Source of the DNA: Dryobates pubescens
Taxonomy: Eukaryota > Chordata > Aves > Piciformes > Picidae
Reading direction: 5' to 3'
Assembly: GCF_014839835.1 (NCBI RefSeq)
Contig: NC_071644.1
Location: forward strand, 7,789,266 to 7,853,265
Length of the DNA: 64,000 nucleotides
Shown: positions 1 through 10,722 of the stretch, one piece after another
How positions within the stretch are numbered: position 1 is the stretch's first letter
Layout of the letters: each line of letters opens with the position of its first letter
Program-made: the position numbers and the translations under genes
The notes under the pieces: generated by a model
Told to the model about the DNA's origin: nothing
Database searches by the model: none
Seen by the model: the letters and a program-made list of their open reading frames with translations, nothing else

Positions 1-2307
1 GCACTGCTTTATCCATCAAAGGATTTCTCTCTTCTGGGCTTTGTTAGTGGTTTGCATTTCAATTGGTTCAGTGGCAGCCTGCTCAAACGTGTCAGCAAGT
101 TTGTTATCTTGCAAGACACTCACAGCTTGACCACAGGGAGTTGGTGAGGACTGTGTGCCAGAGCAGAGGGCTGGTTTTGATCCACAGTGCACCAGTTCCA
201 GCAGCACAGAGCACTGAGGTGTTGTATTTGCCACTGCCATAACGAAGACTAAATGAGGAGGCTAGGATGTAGCTCAGAAAGAAGATACTGTCCTCATTCC
301 TGTGCAGAAACAACTTTTTAGCCATCCAGGGAGGTCTCTGGTTGTTCAAAGCTGATGTTCTTGAGTCTATATTCTTCCTCTTGATTCAGTGGGCTTACTG
401 GAATCTCTTCTTCTGTCCTTCATGGTAGAATGCTCCAGGAGAATGAAGAAGTGCATCAAATGTCAAGTGACAATAACCAAAAAACTGAAGCAAGGTATGT
501 TTGCTGTTCCTCCTCTTCAGTGCTGTGGGAAGGGTCCTGCACAGCATCAGTTTGAGCAGCAGCAATGATTTTCAGTGAAATAAGTACAAGGATGGGAGCT
601 GATGGTTTGGTTTTGAGGCTTTTTAGGACGTGTGGCTGTTGCATTGACGACCTTCAGAGAGGGAAAGGTGTCGTGGGCCAAGCTGAAGCTCCTCAGACAG
701 GACCTTTGAGGAAGCTTGTCCTGTGCTTGACTTGGAGGATGAAAAGCAGCTGTCAGTTTCTCCATGTGTCAGTCTAACCATTTCCACAGGCAGGGATTCC
801 ACAGTGAAGACCTGAGAGGAAGGAAAAACTTCCCTCATGTGAAAGCCTTGCTCCTGCCTTGGCTGAAGGTCCAGTGCCTCTGCAGGGCTGGCATTAGCCT
901 GCTCTCCAGAGATCATTGGCCTGCATTGTGTCTACAAAGCTCTTCAACCCAGTTTGAAACAGATTGAGAAGTGTGGGCAGAAAACAGGGTCCAGGATGAG
1001 CAATGTGAGGTGTGTCAGCAAGCAAGCTGGAAGCAGGTTTACACTTGACTTAAAATTTCCCACTGAAGGTTTTCTTCCTAGCAGTTGGGAGAGTTGCTGT
1101 CTTGCTAGCTGAGGTCACTGTCAGGGCAAGTGCACATGATCATGAACTGCATGTCCTGCTGCTCCTGGGTCAGTATTGTGGATTGCTTGGTTGGGATCAG
1201 GCTCTAGTCTTGTGACTTGATGCATGGACAAAAGTGTAGGAGAGCCAGGAGTCTCTCACAGGGCACTGGATGTACACAGCTGGCAAAGAGGGAATCCTTT
1301 TTGCAGCCCCATGGCCCAAACACTAGCAAGCTCACCTGGCAGTGCACAGGAGCTCCAGACTAGCAACAACACAGTGCTTAGAATCCCAAATGAGACATTT
1401 GCATACAGATTTCTGCTGGAGGAGGAACATCAAGGGCTCTGAAAACACCAGCAGGACTTCCCTGTCAGTGATGCCTTCAGTGTTTGCCTTTTGCAAGCTC
1501 CCTGTCCTCAAATTCACTTCACCTTTATGGATTTGAATCACTTCTTGCACCGCTGAAGTGCAGCTAGTTCCAGAGCATTGAGGAAGGCAGAGGGGGTTGG
1601 ACCTCTGGAGGTCCCTTCCAACCCAAACCATTCTATGAGCTGTATTGAAGTGTAAAGCTGCTTAACCAAATCCTGAGGAGCAGAAGATGAGCTGTGGGCT
1701 GCGCTAAGCTGAAACCAGGAGGAGTCTATTTGCCTAAGCTGGAAGCTGCCCAGGGTTTGGGGCTCTTTAATGCCATAGAGTTGACCAAATGATTCTGTTT
1801 GTGCAGCTTCATGTATGCAAGATTCAACATAAGTGATGTCAAAATGGTGGTTTCCTTTCACCATGAGTGTCCTGAAAGACACAAGCAGAGATTAGCATCC
1901 CAAATGTGAAGAGGAGGTTGAGAGAACACAGCACTCACGGCCCTGTAAGGGTTCCTGGACTAGCATGGCAGAGCAGCACAGCAGCTTCCAGTGGTTTTAC
2001 TTGGGAGGTAGCAGCAGCCTGTTCCAGAAGACCAAGGCAGAACATTTCAGACAAGGTTCTGTTTCCTTTGAAAGCAAGCACCCAAGCTCTCACACACACA
2101 AACCAGCTGAGTGGAGGAGGGCAGCGCTGGCCAGCTTGCAAAGGCCATCAGCTCAGGCTTTTGATTTGGGGAATCTCTGGATGAGGCTCAGTGGAGAGAG
2201 TTTAGTCTGAAGCAAGCGCTGCTGGAGGGGCAGAGCCTGGTTTCAGAGGCAGTGCCATGAGGCAGAGCACACTGGTGACTAACTCTTCCTGCTCTCCACC
2301 CCTGCAG
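1..2307 (+). other. MIB2 upstream intronic sequence
   Basis: This stretch precedes the last MIB2 exon and ends in a good acceptor (pyrimidine-rich run then CAG at 2305-2307). I searched it for other MIB2 coding parts (the first RING, ankyrin repeats) and found none, so I read it as one long intron or its 3' part. The open frames here are short and show no family resemblance. Apart from a short CR1 tail near 1.6 kb I see no structured element. Confidence 0.6.
1583..1640 (+). mobile_element. CR1 LINE 3' tail fragment
   Basis: A short piece reading GGTTGGACC, then AGGTCCCTTCCAACCCAAAC and CATTCTATGA. This matches the conserved 3' end of avian CR1 elements. Only about 55 bases remain, in the plus orientation, inside MIB2 intronic sequence. 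Confidence 0.7.
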
Positions 2308-2549
2308 ACAGCACCGAGGTGGAGTGCAGCCCAAGCTCCGAGTCCACAGATCAGAGGAAGCTGATGGAGGAGCTGCAGAGCCGCTACCGGCAGATGGAGG
2401 AGCGCATCACCTGCCCCATCTGCATCGATGACCAGATCAAACTGGTCTTCCAGTGTGGACATGGCTCTTGCCCAGACTGCAGCACATCCCTCACTGTCTG
2501 CCCCATCTGCAGGCAGGCAATCCGGGAGAGGATTCCGATCTTCGTCTAA
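2308..2549 (+). CDS. MIB2: MIB2 last coding exon (C-terminal RING finger)
   Basis: This is the terminal exon of mind bomb 2, a RING E3 ubiquitin ligase that ubiquitinates Notch ligands and other substrates in the cytoplasm. It enters after the CAG at 2305-2307 in phase 2 and encodes about 79 residues to TAA at 2547-2549. The reading includes MEELQSRYRQMEERITCPIC, then a C3HC4-type RING: CPIC at 2412-2423, CGHGSC in the middle, and a second CPIC at 2499-2510. It ends RERIPIFV; human MIB2 ends RDRIQIFV as I recall. The RING cysteines and histidine all appear intact. The rest of the gene lies left of the window, so this entry is partial by position and not broken. MIB1 has a similar C-terminus, but the MMP23 and CDK11 neighbours favour MIB2. 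Confidence 0.93.
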
Positions 2550-3535
2550 GGAGCCGCTCGCTTCCCCTCCCCTCCCCTCCCCGCCTCCCTCTGTCCTTCC
2601 TCTTTGTTTGCATTGTAGATGAGACGTGCTGGGCAGGCTGATGGCTTTGGCTACCTGCAAAAAGCCATCCTGAAAGAGGGAAGCAAGTAACTGCTGTGAC
2701 TTGGGTGGAGGTGGAGGGAGTCCTCTCTCCTTGGTGTCATACGGCTGAGGAGCGGTGCTTGAGGGCAGGCAGCCCCCGCACTCTGTGCTGCTGATCCGTC
2801 AGAAGGAGCTGAAGGCAGGAGTGACCTTATCTGCTGAGGGCATGAGAGACTTTCAGACCACAGGTGGATAGCCTTCCATTTGCAGATGTCTCCAGCAGCA
2901 TCCAGCTGCAGTGACTGCATCATGTCTAGTGCTCTGCAGCATCAGATCTGCATCCTGGCCTGGCTCTGAAAGGAGTTGCTGTGGGATGATGTACCTCAGA
3001 CCTTGGCAGGCCATGGCAAAGCACATGCTTGAGCTTCACCTGAGGAGCTGGGGTCACGGTGTCACTTCTCCTTGATGCCTCTCAGTGGTAGGGAGGTGAT
3101 GTCCTAAGACAGCCTGCTGGCTGAACTGGCAGCTGTGGGCTCCACAAGGACTTCAACTGACAAGAGGCAAATGTGGATGTGATGAGACCCTAAAGACAGA
3201 GTGTGTGCCTTAGAGATAAAGTAGTGAACACTGATTGGAGAAAATCTGTTGTCACAACAAACATTTCTAACCTCTAAGTGACACTCTTCTTCCATGTTTT
3301 ATTTTATGGTTTGGGGTTGGGTTTTTTTTTTTGGCACAACTGTGTGTTCAGAGACTCCTGAGCTTTCTCTCCATTATGCCAAAGGCAGGTGTTCAAATAC
3401 TCCAATCAAAGTGTAAAGCTAATAAATAGGAATAATTAGGAAAGGAAAAAAGGAAACAAACAACAAAGGGACTTCTTTTTGGTTCTGTTTCTCTGTTTTG
3501 CAGCAAAACTGAATAAAACACAAAAAATAATCTAT
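2550..3535 (+). other. Probable MIB2 3' UTR
   Basis: Non-coding sequence directly after the MIB2 stop. It starts with a C/T-rich stretch (2570-2600). A candidate AATAAA lies at 3512-3517, so the transcript may end near 3.53 kb. A T-run at about 3322-3331 is the only low-complexity stretch. The end point is an inference from the signal alone. Confidence 0.4.
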
Positions 3536-4014
3536 TTTTCCTGAGCATTAAAATGAATGTACAAACAGCAGCTGACCCATGGAGCCTGCTCTCTTGTCTT
3601 TCCCAGCTGTCTTCACTGAAGAAACCAAACTGATTGCCTGAGTCCCTCCTGTGCAAAGTGACTGCTGGAAGTGGCAAGCTGTGGGGCCACAGTGTAATAT
3701 GTGCCCAGCTCTGTGTGTGTGGGGGGGTTGTAAATCTCTAGTGGCACAGTTCTGCACAAGCCTGCTCTCTGTTACCTGTTGCAATATTGAAACCAGACAC
3801 AAACCTGATCTGCTCCTCTGCTCCTCTCTTTGTTCCTTGGCAAACAGGTGCCAAACCTTTTGCAAGGCATTTTGTTCTTCCAGTGGTGGAATGTGTGGAT
3901 GTTACAGGAATATTTGTCGCTGCTTCAGCGTCTTGTGGTGTGAGAAGGTTTTATGCCATAACCTCTGCCTTCTGCAGATCACAGCCTCTTGAGTCCTGTA
4001 GATGCTGATGGTGA

Positions 4015-4392
4015 GAGTAGCTCTGAAGAAAGAGACTTGGGTGTATTGATGGATGAGCAGCTCCCCAGGAGCCAGCAGTGCCCTCATGCAGCCCAGCAGG
4101 CAGCTGTGTGCTGGGCTGCAGCCGGGGGAGTGTGGGCAGCAGGGCAGGAGAGGGGATTCTGCCCCTTGACTCTGCTGAGACCCCACCTCCCATCCTGCCT
4201 CCAGCTGTGGTGTCCCCAGCATCAGAAGGACACAGAGCTGCTGGAGTGAGGCCAGAGGAGGCCACAAAGGTGATCCAAGGACTGGAGCAGCTCTGCTCCA
4301 GGATAGGCTGAGGGAGCTGGGGTTGTTCAGCCTGGAGAAGAGAAGACTCCAGGGGGACCTTAGAGCTGCTTTCCAGTAGCTGAAGGGTGAAT
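4015..4392 (+). mobile_element. CR1 LINE fragment (3' ORF2 region)
   Basis: Plus-strand reading gives RDLGVLMDEQLPRSQQCPHA, then downstream the CR1 motif for LEQLCS and GLFSLEKRRLQGDL-like text (here slightly decayed). These are hallmarks of the C-terminal part of the CR1 reverse-transcriptase ORF. The element is truncated at both ends: the last ~200 bases and the ATTCTATG-type tail are missing. The same subfamily lies in reverse at about 25.68-25.93 kb. Confidence 0.8.
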
Positions 4393-7300
4393 TCCTTTGG
4401 AGTAAAGCAGACATTTGCTGTGCAGCAAATAGTTACAGGTGCAACAGAAAGGAAGAGAAAGGAATGGAAGAGAGGCAAGGGGATGTCAGAGGCAGGTGCT
4501 CCTTTAAAGACAAAGGACAAGTGCAGGGGATAGTGAATCACTTTCTGCTTGATGTTGATTACCTGTTGAAGGAGGCTGACAGGTCTGCAAATGAGCTGGG
4601 GAGCTCCCTGGTTTCAGTGGGGCTTCTGCCAGCCCCTGTGTACCTTGCAGCAATGGCCTTGAGAGGGAAAGGTCCTGCTGAGTCTTTCTGGTGTGAAACT
4701 TCCAGAGGGAGCTCATCTCCTACTCAAAGCCAGGGCTTCTAAAGCACCTCCTTTTGAGTTGCAGCTGAAACTCCACATTTTACAGACAGCAGGAGACTGA
4801 GGGAGTAGGGAGAGGGAGATGGGGTTTTGAAAGGCAGAGTCAGGAAGCAGAGCCCAATCTGTCTCTTGATTATGTTCCCAGTAGTCCATGCTGCTCCCAG
4901 GATTTCAGGAGGACTGGGCCATCCACAAAGGGATTACAGATCATGGCTATAACCCACCAAAGAACAACAACAACAAAGCATCTCCACCCAGGTAAGCAAT
5001 CCTTCCTCTGTTACAGGCAACATCTGGGTAGCAAGACAAACTTCTCCCTGCTTCCAGTGCTGAAACTCTGCTCACTACGTGGCCATGACTGAGCTGCTGA
5101 CCTTCCACCTAGGGTCAAGACTCTGTCTCTTTGGTAACAGGAGGTCAGGCCAGTCCAGGCATTTGTGTGAGCTGCAGCTCCAATTTGACAGTTAAAATAT
5201 TCCATGCTCCTTGCCAGCTGGAGCAAGCCCTTGTTTGCAGCTCATTTGCTGTCCAGCAGACCATGGATTTTTCTAGGAACATCAGCAGATGCTGATCACG
5301 AGGGGCTGCAGGATAGAAAGTGGGAGAATGTTTGGGGGACTAAAGAACCTTTCTTAGTCTGTCCCTGAGGAGTGCTGTGCCCTTCCACAGCACATACAAA
5401 CCTTTTTAGTCCATGACCCCTTGAAAAGCACAAACTCTAACTGCCATTCCCTCAGGAGCCATGCAGGAATGTTGGGTTGGTGGCTGCTTGTGGGTGTTGA
5501 TGGGGGTTTTTTTCCCCTCTCCCAAGTTGTGAGATGAAGGGATCAGTACTGAAGTGCTTTTCACAGTGAGAGCTATATGGGGAGCTGATAATTCTTTTCG
5601 CATGGGCCACCAAGGAGCCAGAATGTGGTAAATCCCATTCAGCTGTGTGCAATCCCCTCCCCTGGCCTGTGGTTTGGAGCTGGGCTGATGCCCTGCAGAC
5701 GAAACACTGATGCTCATGCCTTGAGCCATCAGACATGCTCACATGTTGGGTCCTTCCTTCCCTACTTCCATGTTGAACTCCCAGTTCATGACAGGGGAAG
5801 CCAATGGGAGCAGCTTGTTCCAGTGCTGAGTAATCTGCACTTAATCCCTGAATAAAGAAGAGGTTTGGTGAGAGGTGGGATTGGTTTGGGGCAGTCAGGC
5901 AGCTGCAGCTGTAGCACTAGTGGTTGGGTTTGGTTGAGCACCTCTTAGGATGAGGATAGCTGTGTTGCAATAGGTTGCTCTGGGGACTTGAAGCAGTGCC
6001 AGTGTGCTTCTGGCCTGCTGCAGCAGGGCCAACCTTCCTCTTAAATGTGGCAGGTGTAGCAGGGAACCATTTAGAAGCTGAGCTGGAAGTGTAAGGTTTA
6101 AAGTGAACAGTGGGGAGCAAAGAGGAGCAGAGAAATGCTACAAGAGTGCTCCGTGGAAGTGAGGAAGGCATTTATTCTTGAGCTGAACCTTGCCCTGGGG
6201 CCTGTAGCCATGTGCTTTGTGTTACACAGCAGCCCCACTTTGAACATTTCAGCAACAAGATTGGGAAGAGCAAAGCAAAGGCTGAGGGGATTCAACAAGC
6301 AAAGTGATTGTGTGGTGCCAATGATCCAGGCCTTTATGTTCCTCACAGTCTCTGGTTGCCCATTTTAGGTTTTATCCAACACAATGCAACATCCACTCCC
6401 TTCTGACAGCTGTTCAGAGCCTGCTGTCTCTTGTGACACTGAACTGCAGGCAGAGATCTGAGGATGTGCATCCCTAGTGCTTGCTTAGGAAATCCCAGCT
6501 CCATACAAAGGATATGCAGGTCCTGGTCACTGCTGCTGACAGCATGAAGGCAGAGCAGTCAGTTCTGCCTTCTGTCCCCTGCCTTCCTTGCCTGTTCCCC
6601 ATTCCACCATATGGATTCCCTCAGTGTCATGTGTTCCATTGCTTTTAGACACTGGGCAGAAACCAAAGCCAGGAATGTTTTTTCTCTCCAAATATAGTCA
6701 GGATGACAGTTTTTGCCTGGAGTCCAAAGCAAATATCTGCCCTGGAGAACCTGAGACCTCGACAATTCATCAGAACTCTGCAGTTGCAGCAGCAGCTCTC
6801 TGCACTCCTGTGAGAGCAGCCTGCTCAGGGGCTCAGGCTGCCTGAGAAGGCACAGCAGAATAGTAAAAAGGCAGAGAGAAAACTTGTAGAGTTCTGATTA
6901 ACTACTTGGCCTTGGCACAGGGCAACCCTGGCTCCCAGGAGGGAGCTCTGGGGGCTGTGTGAAGCATCTGGAAAAGGCTGAAATTCCACCAAGTGCTGTA
7001 GGTTGGAGACCGCTGATGGCTGCATCTGAGAGCCCCTCAAGCACAAGTACCCTTTGGGGAAGCCATGGTGTTCCTCAGCCAGGGCAGAGAACAGGGATGA
7101 AATGTCAACAGCTGTGCACTCTGCTCCTGACAGTGGTTAAAATCTCCACAGAGGAGAGCTGTGCTTGAGGTTTAACCACCACAGTTAATGAGCTGAGTGC
7201 AAGCCTGGAGTTCCCCTTTGTTACCAGCAGCAGCACTGAGGGTTCTGGCCACAGCTTGTGCCCCAAACGATCTGGAGGCACAGAGGCTTTGTCAGCAGTG

Positions 7301-7917
7301 GTGTCAGTGTGGACAGCACGGAGTTTGTGTCTCCCTTAGCTCCACAAGCTGCATCTGTAAGTCCTGAACACCTCTCCTCATCTGACTCTCGTTGTCATGA
7401 GAGCTGAGGTTTGTCTTGGCTTTGCTGCTGCTTTCTGAGCAAATACTGGGCTTCAAAGTTTTGAAAGCATTCTGCAGCCAGGGGTTTGGTGAAGTAGGAT
7501 GCACAGGCACTGGATTCCGATGTGGATGTGGGGGAAATGAGAAAGCAACCCCTGCTTGCTTCCTTCTGGTCCATCAGGGTGTGATCTGCTTGCTTCCTTG
7601 TAAGGGAAGCAGGATCCTGACTGTCACAGAGGTCAGGAATCAGCTCTGCAGCTCAATAATCCTACTGGGTACAGGAAGAATAAAGAGTTAATGCAGAGTG
7701 TGGGCTCTTTCCCCACTCAGAACGCTTCAGGAACTCATGGAAAAGGGCTTGGCTGTGTTAACCTTTGGTAGCTGCATGAATAAGTACTCAGAAACAATGA
7801 GGTCCTGCAGAAGATGCCTTCACTGAAGCTCTAGGTGGAGGAGGGGACAGGGCTGAGTATTTTGTATCCAACAAAACCTTTTGCTTTCTTTACACTGGGC
7901 CAAAGGCCATTCTTGGC

Positions 7918-7978
7918 TCTCATAGAATCAACAAGGTTGGAAAAGGCCTCAAAGATCATCAAGTCAGGCAATGAGGTT
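7918..7978 (-). mobile_element. CR1 LINE 3' tail fragment
   Basis: The sequence CATAGAATCAACAAGGTTGG followed by AAAAGGCCTCAAAGATCATC is the reverse complement of a CR1 3' end. Only about 60 bases are kept. Confidence 0.65.
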
Positions 7979-8784
7979 GTGTTGTTGTGAGAGTTCTCAG
8001 GCTGTGCTTTAAAACTCAGGGTCATGCAATCACCTTGAGAAACAGCAAGGCATCAAGTGGTGCTTGGAAGATGTCAGGCTCCATGCTTGAGCTCAGGCAA
8101 TGCATGGCATTGTGAGGCTTAACCTGTAAGGGGCAGATAATTGCACAGTCCTGCTTTGATGATTAAATGCTCTGAGAGGCAGTGAGGTGCTCAGATGCTC
8201 TGGCCAGGAGCAGAGGGCTGTGTAGCAGTGCATGAATTGAACTCTTTCTCAACCACTGCTGCCTCTTGCCCTGTGAAATCTGGGTGCACTTGATGCCCTT
8301 AGGCAGTCCCACAGCTGAAACTCAGTGTTCCTCCAGCACTCTGTTTGCTAGCAGGAGTTTTCTCTCAAGTCAGTGCTGCTGTATTGGAGAAGACCTCTTG
8401 GCTGAAGTTTTTGAGCCCATTCCAAGGCAGGTTCTTACTTCAAGGCTCCCTTCTCAATCAGCCTTTCTGCAGATGTGTTCTCATCCACAGACTCTGATAA
8501 GAAACTTGTTCAGGGAACTTGAGGCATTGATAAGTTCAGGAAAGTGTTGTTATCAGTTCCTCACTTCCTGCTGTGGTCTGCTGCTTAAACCACAAGTGGA
8601 GGTGCTCTTGCACTGCTCCCTGGAGCTCGGAACTGAGCCCTCTGAGTGCTCCCAGCCAGGCTGGTTTGGTTCTGCCAGCAGTGCTGCAGAGCTGTGACTG
8701 TCCCTAGAAAGCTGTGGCCAGCAGCTGAGTGAGGCAGTGCCTCCATGGGAGGGTCCATGGGAGTTAGGGCCCTGTGCAGAGACA

Positions 8785-9480
8785 CACAATGATAGGGGCT
8801 GGAAGGGATCTCTGCTGGAGATCATCCAGTCCAACCCCTCTGCCAGAGCAGGGTCACCCAGAGCAGATTGCCCAGGATGGCCTCCAGGGGCTTTTGGAAT
8901 GACTCCAGAGATGGAGACTTCACCATCTCTCTAGGCAGCCTGTTCCAGTGCTTTACCACCCTCCAAGTAAAGAATTTCCTCCTCATGTTCAGGTGGAACT
9001 TCTTATGTTCAAGTTTGTGCCTGTTAACCTTTGTCCTGCCAGTGGGCACCACTGGAAAGAGACTGGCCCCATCCTCCTGACAGCCACCCCTGGAGGATTC
9101 ATGAGCTAAGATCCTGACTCAGTCTGCTCCTCTCTAGGCTACAAAGCCCCAAGTTCCTCAGCCTTTCTTCATCAGAGAGACTTTCCAGGCCCTTCACCAT
9201 CTTCCTAGCCCTGTCCTTGAACCAGGGAGCCCAGACCTGGACACCATGCTCCAGATGAGGCCTCCCTGGGGCAGAGTAGAGGGGCAGGAGAACCTCCCTC
9301 GACCTGCTGGCCACACTCTTGATGCACCCCAGGATGCCCTTGGCCACCTTGTGCCTTTTGCTCTCTGCTCTTTCTCTTCCTCCAAGTTCCAGCTTTCCAT
9401 GAGTTCCTTCCATGTTGCTCCTCTTGACACCTGAACAAGAGCTGCACTTTCTCCACTCTCTGCAGAGAGTGATGGAAAAG
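8785..9480 (-). mobile_element. CR1 LINE, 5'-truncated, about 0.7 kb
   Basis: The plus strand reads as the reverse complement of a CR1 3' half. Minus-strand frames give NRHKLEHKKFHLNMRRKFFT, HWNRLPREMV, and further upstream [20 protein letters not shown]. These belong to the end of CR1 ORF2. The order is correct for one insertion running from about 9480 (inner end) to 8785 (3' tail). Frame changes are needed to follow it, so it is dead. It sits in the MIB2-MMP23 intergenic region. Confidence 0.85.
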
Positions 9481-10519
9481 GAAAACATCAACTTTTCCTG
9501 TCCACAGGCTCAGTGGCTCCTGTTTATTCTGAGCTGGTTACAGGGCCAGCTTTAGGCTGGAAATACAGGAAACCTAAAATGCTCCAAACTCTGGTGGTGA
9601 CCTAGGGGAAAAAACTCTTTGAGTGAAACCCATTTGTCATTATTCAAAGGGGAAGAAGTTTCTGGAAGCTTTCAAATGCTTCAGACACCCCCTAGGAATG
9701 TTTTGTACTTGTTGCTACAGGACTTACCCCCTCCCTGCTGTTTGCCTGTGAGAGGAGGAGATTGCAGAGTGACTTCTCCTCTGGTCAGAGCTGCTCAGCT
9801 CAGGACACTTCACCTCAGCAGCACTGAGGATCCAGGGCTGGGTTTCTGAGGAAGCTTTCTAAAAGGTCCTGAAGTGACTTTGTGGCTGCAGCCTGGAGAT
9901 GCCTCAACCCAACAGCTGCTCCTCCAGGTCAGCCTTTCTGCTGTGCTCCAGCATCAGATTGGTCTGGGGGACCTCAGCTTAAGGCACTTGTCTTTGTCAG
10001 CACACTGACCCCTTCCTGGGGAGCTCCCAAGGTCACCACAGGCTTCCAGGCCACTTGCCAGGTGGTCATGGGAGAGGGAGCTGATGTTTGCTTTTATCTG
10101 AGCTGGTAACCCCCCGCTCCCAGAGCAGAGCAGCTCTGCCTCTCCTCACAGCATCATTCCTCATGCTGCTCCTGAGGACAGCCCTTGACAAATGACAGCT
10201 CCTCCAGCATCAAGCATCCCTCATGAAGCATTCCAAGGGCATGATGCTGGCTTCTGGATTCCTTTTCCTGCTCTCCCCCCTCCCCCAATTTTCTTTTTTT
10301 TTCTTCTTTATTTTCCACTGCATGAAGCTGACAGCTGCAGATTTGTCCTCTGCTGATTCGAGTCAGTTAAAGAAAGAGTTCATGTCCATCCCAGCTTGTT
10401 TCACTTTGCTGCTGTGCCTCAGCCAGCCCGACTTTCAGCTGCAGTAACATGATCCCCCTTGGCAGGGGCTGAGAGAATCTTTGGCACATTGGAAGGAGGC
10501 TTAATGTAAAGTCTACTTT

Positions 10520-10560
10520 TTTCTGTTCTGTTCTTTCCTTCCCCCCCCCTTCTTTTTCAG
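10520..10560 (+). promoter_or_regulatory. Strong splice acceptor upstream of MMP23 start
   Basis: A ~40-base pyrimidine tract with a C-run ends in TTCTTTTTCAG at 10560, 162 bases before the MMP23 ATG. It is a textbook 3' splice site and suggests that exon 1 as listed is preceded by a spliced, probably non-coding, first exon further left that I could not locate. The frame from 10561 to the ATG is open, so an N-terminal extension cannot be excluded. Confidence 0.55.
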
Positions 10561-10722
10561 AGCTTTTTGGAACTCTGGTGGTTCTGCACAGCTTTGGCAG
10601 GGACTGCAGGGCTGCTCACACATGCAGCTGTGAGCAAGAGGATTACCAAAGCACTCTGTGAGGAGAATGTCTTAATCTCTGTCACATCTCCCTCTGGAAA
10701 AAAAAAAGTCTCTCAGAACAGC

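Larger units (their letters stand above)
3536..10560. other. MIB2-MMP23 intergenic region
   Basis: About 7 kb without any coding exon I can support. Open frames are scattered and show no family match; the longest (minus strand, 3951-4541) is antisense to a CR1 piece. It holds CR1 fragments at about 4.0-4.4, 7.9 and 8.8-9.5 kb, plus an AATAAA at 5851-5856 with no gene attached. A promoter or first non-coding exon for MMP23 may lie in its right part, because a strong acceptor sits at 10559-10560. Confidence 0.5.

Noticed and set aside
3951-4541. 196-codon minus-strand open frame
   Set aside because: It runs antisense through a plus-strand CR1 fragment and shows no protein family resemblance.
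8785-9480. Retroviral or LTR remnant
   Set aside because: The wording ([27 protein letters not shown]) and the 3' tail are those of CR1 LINEs; no long terminal repeats are present. I saw no retrovirus-like element in the window.
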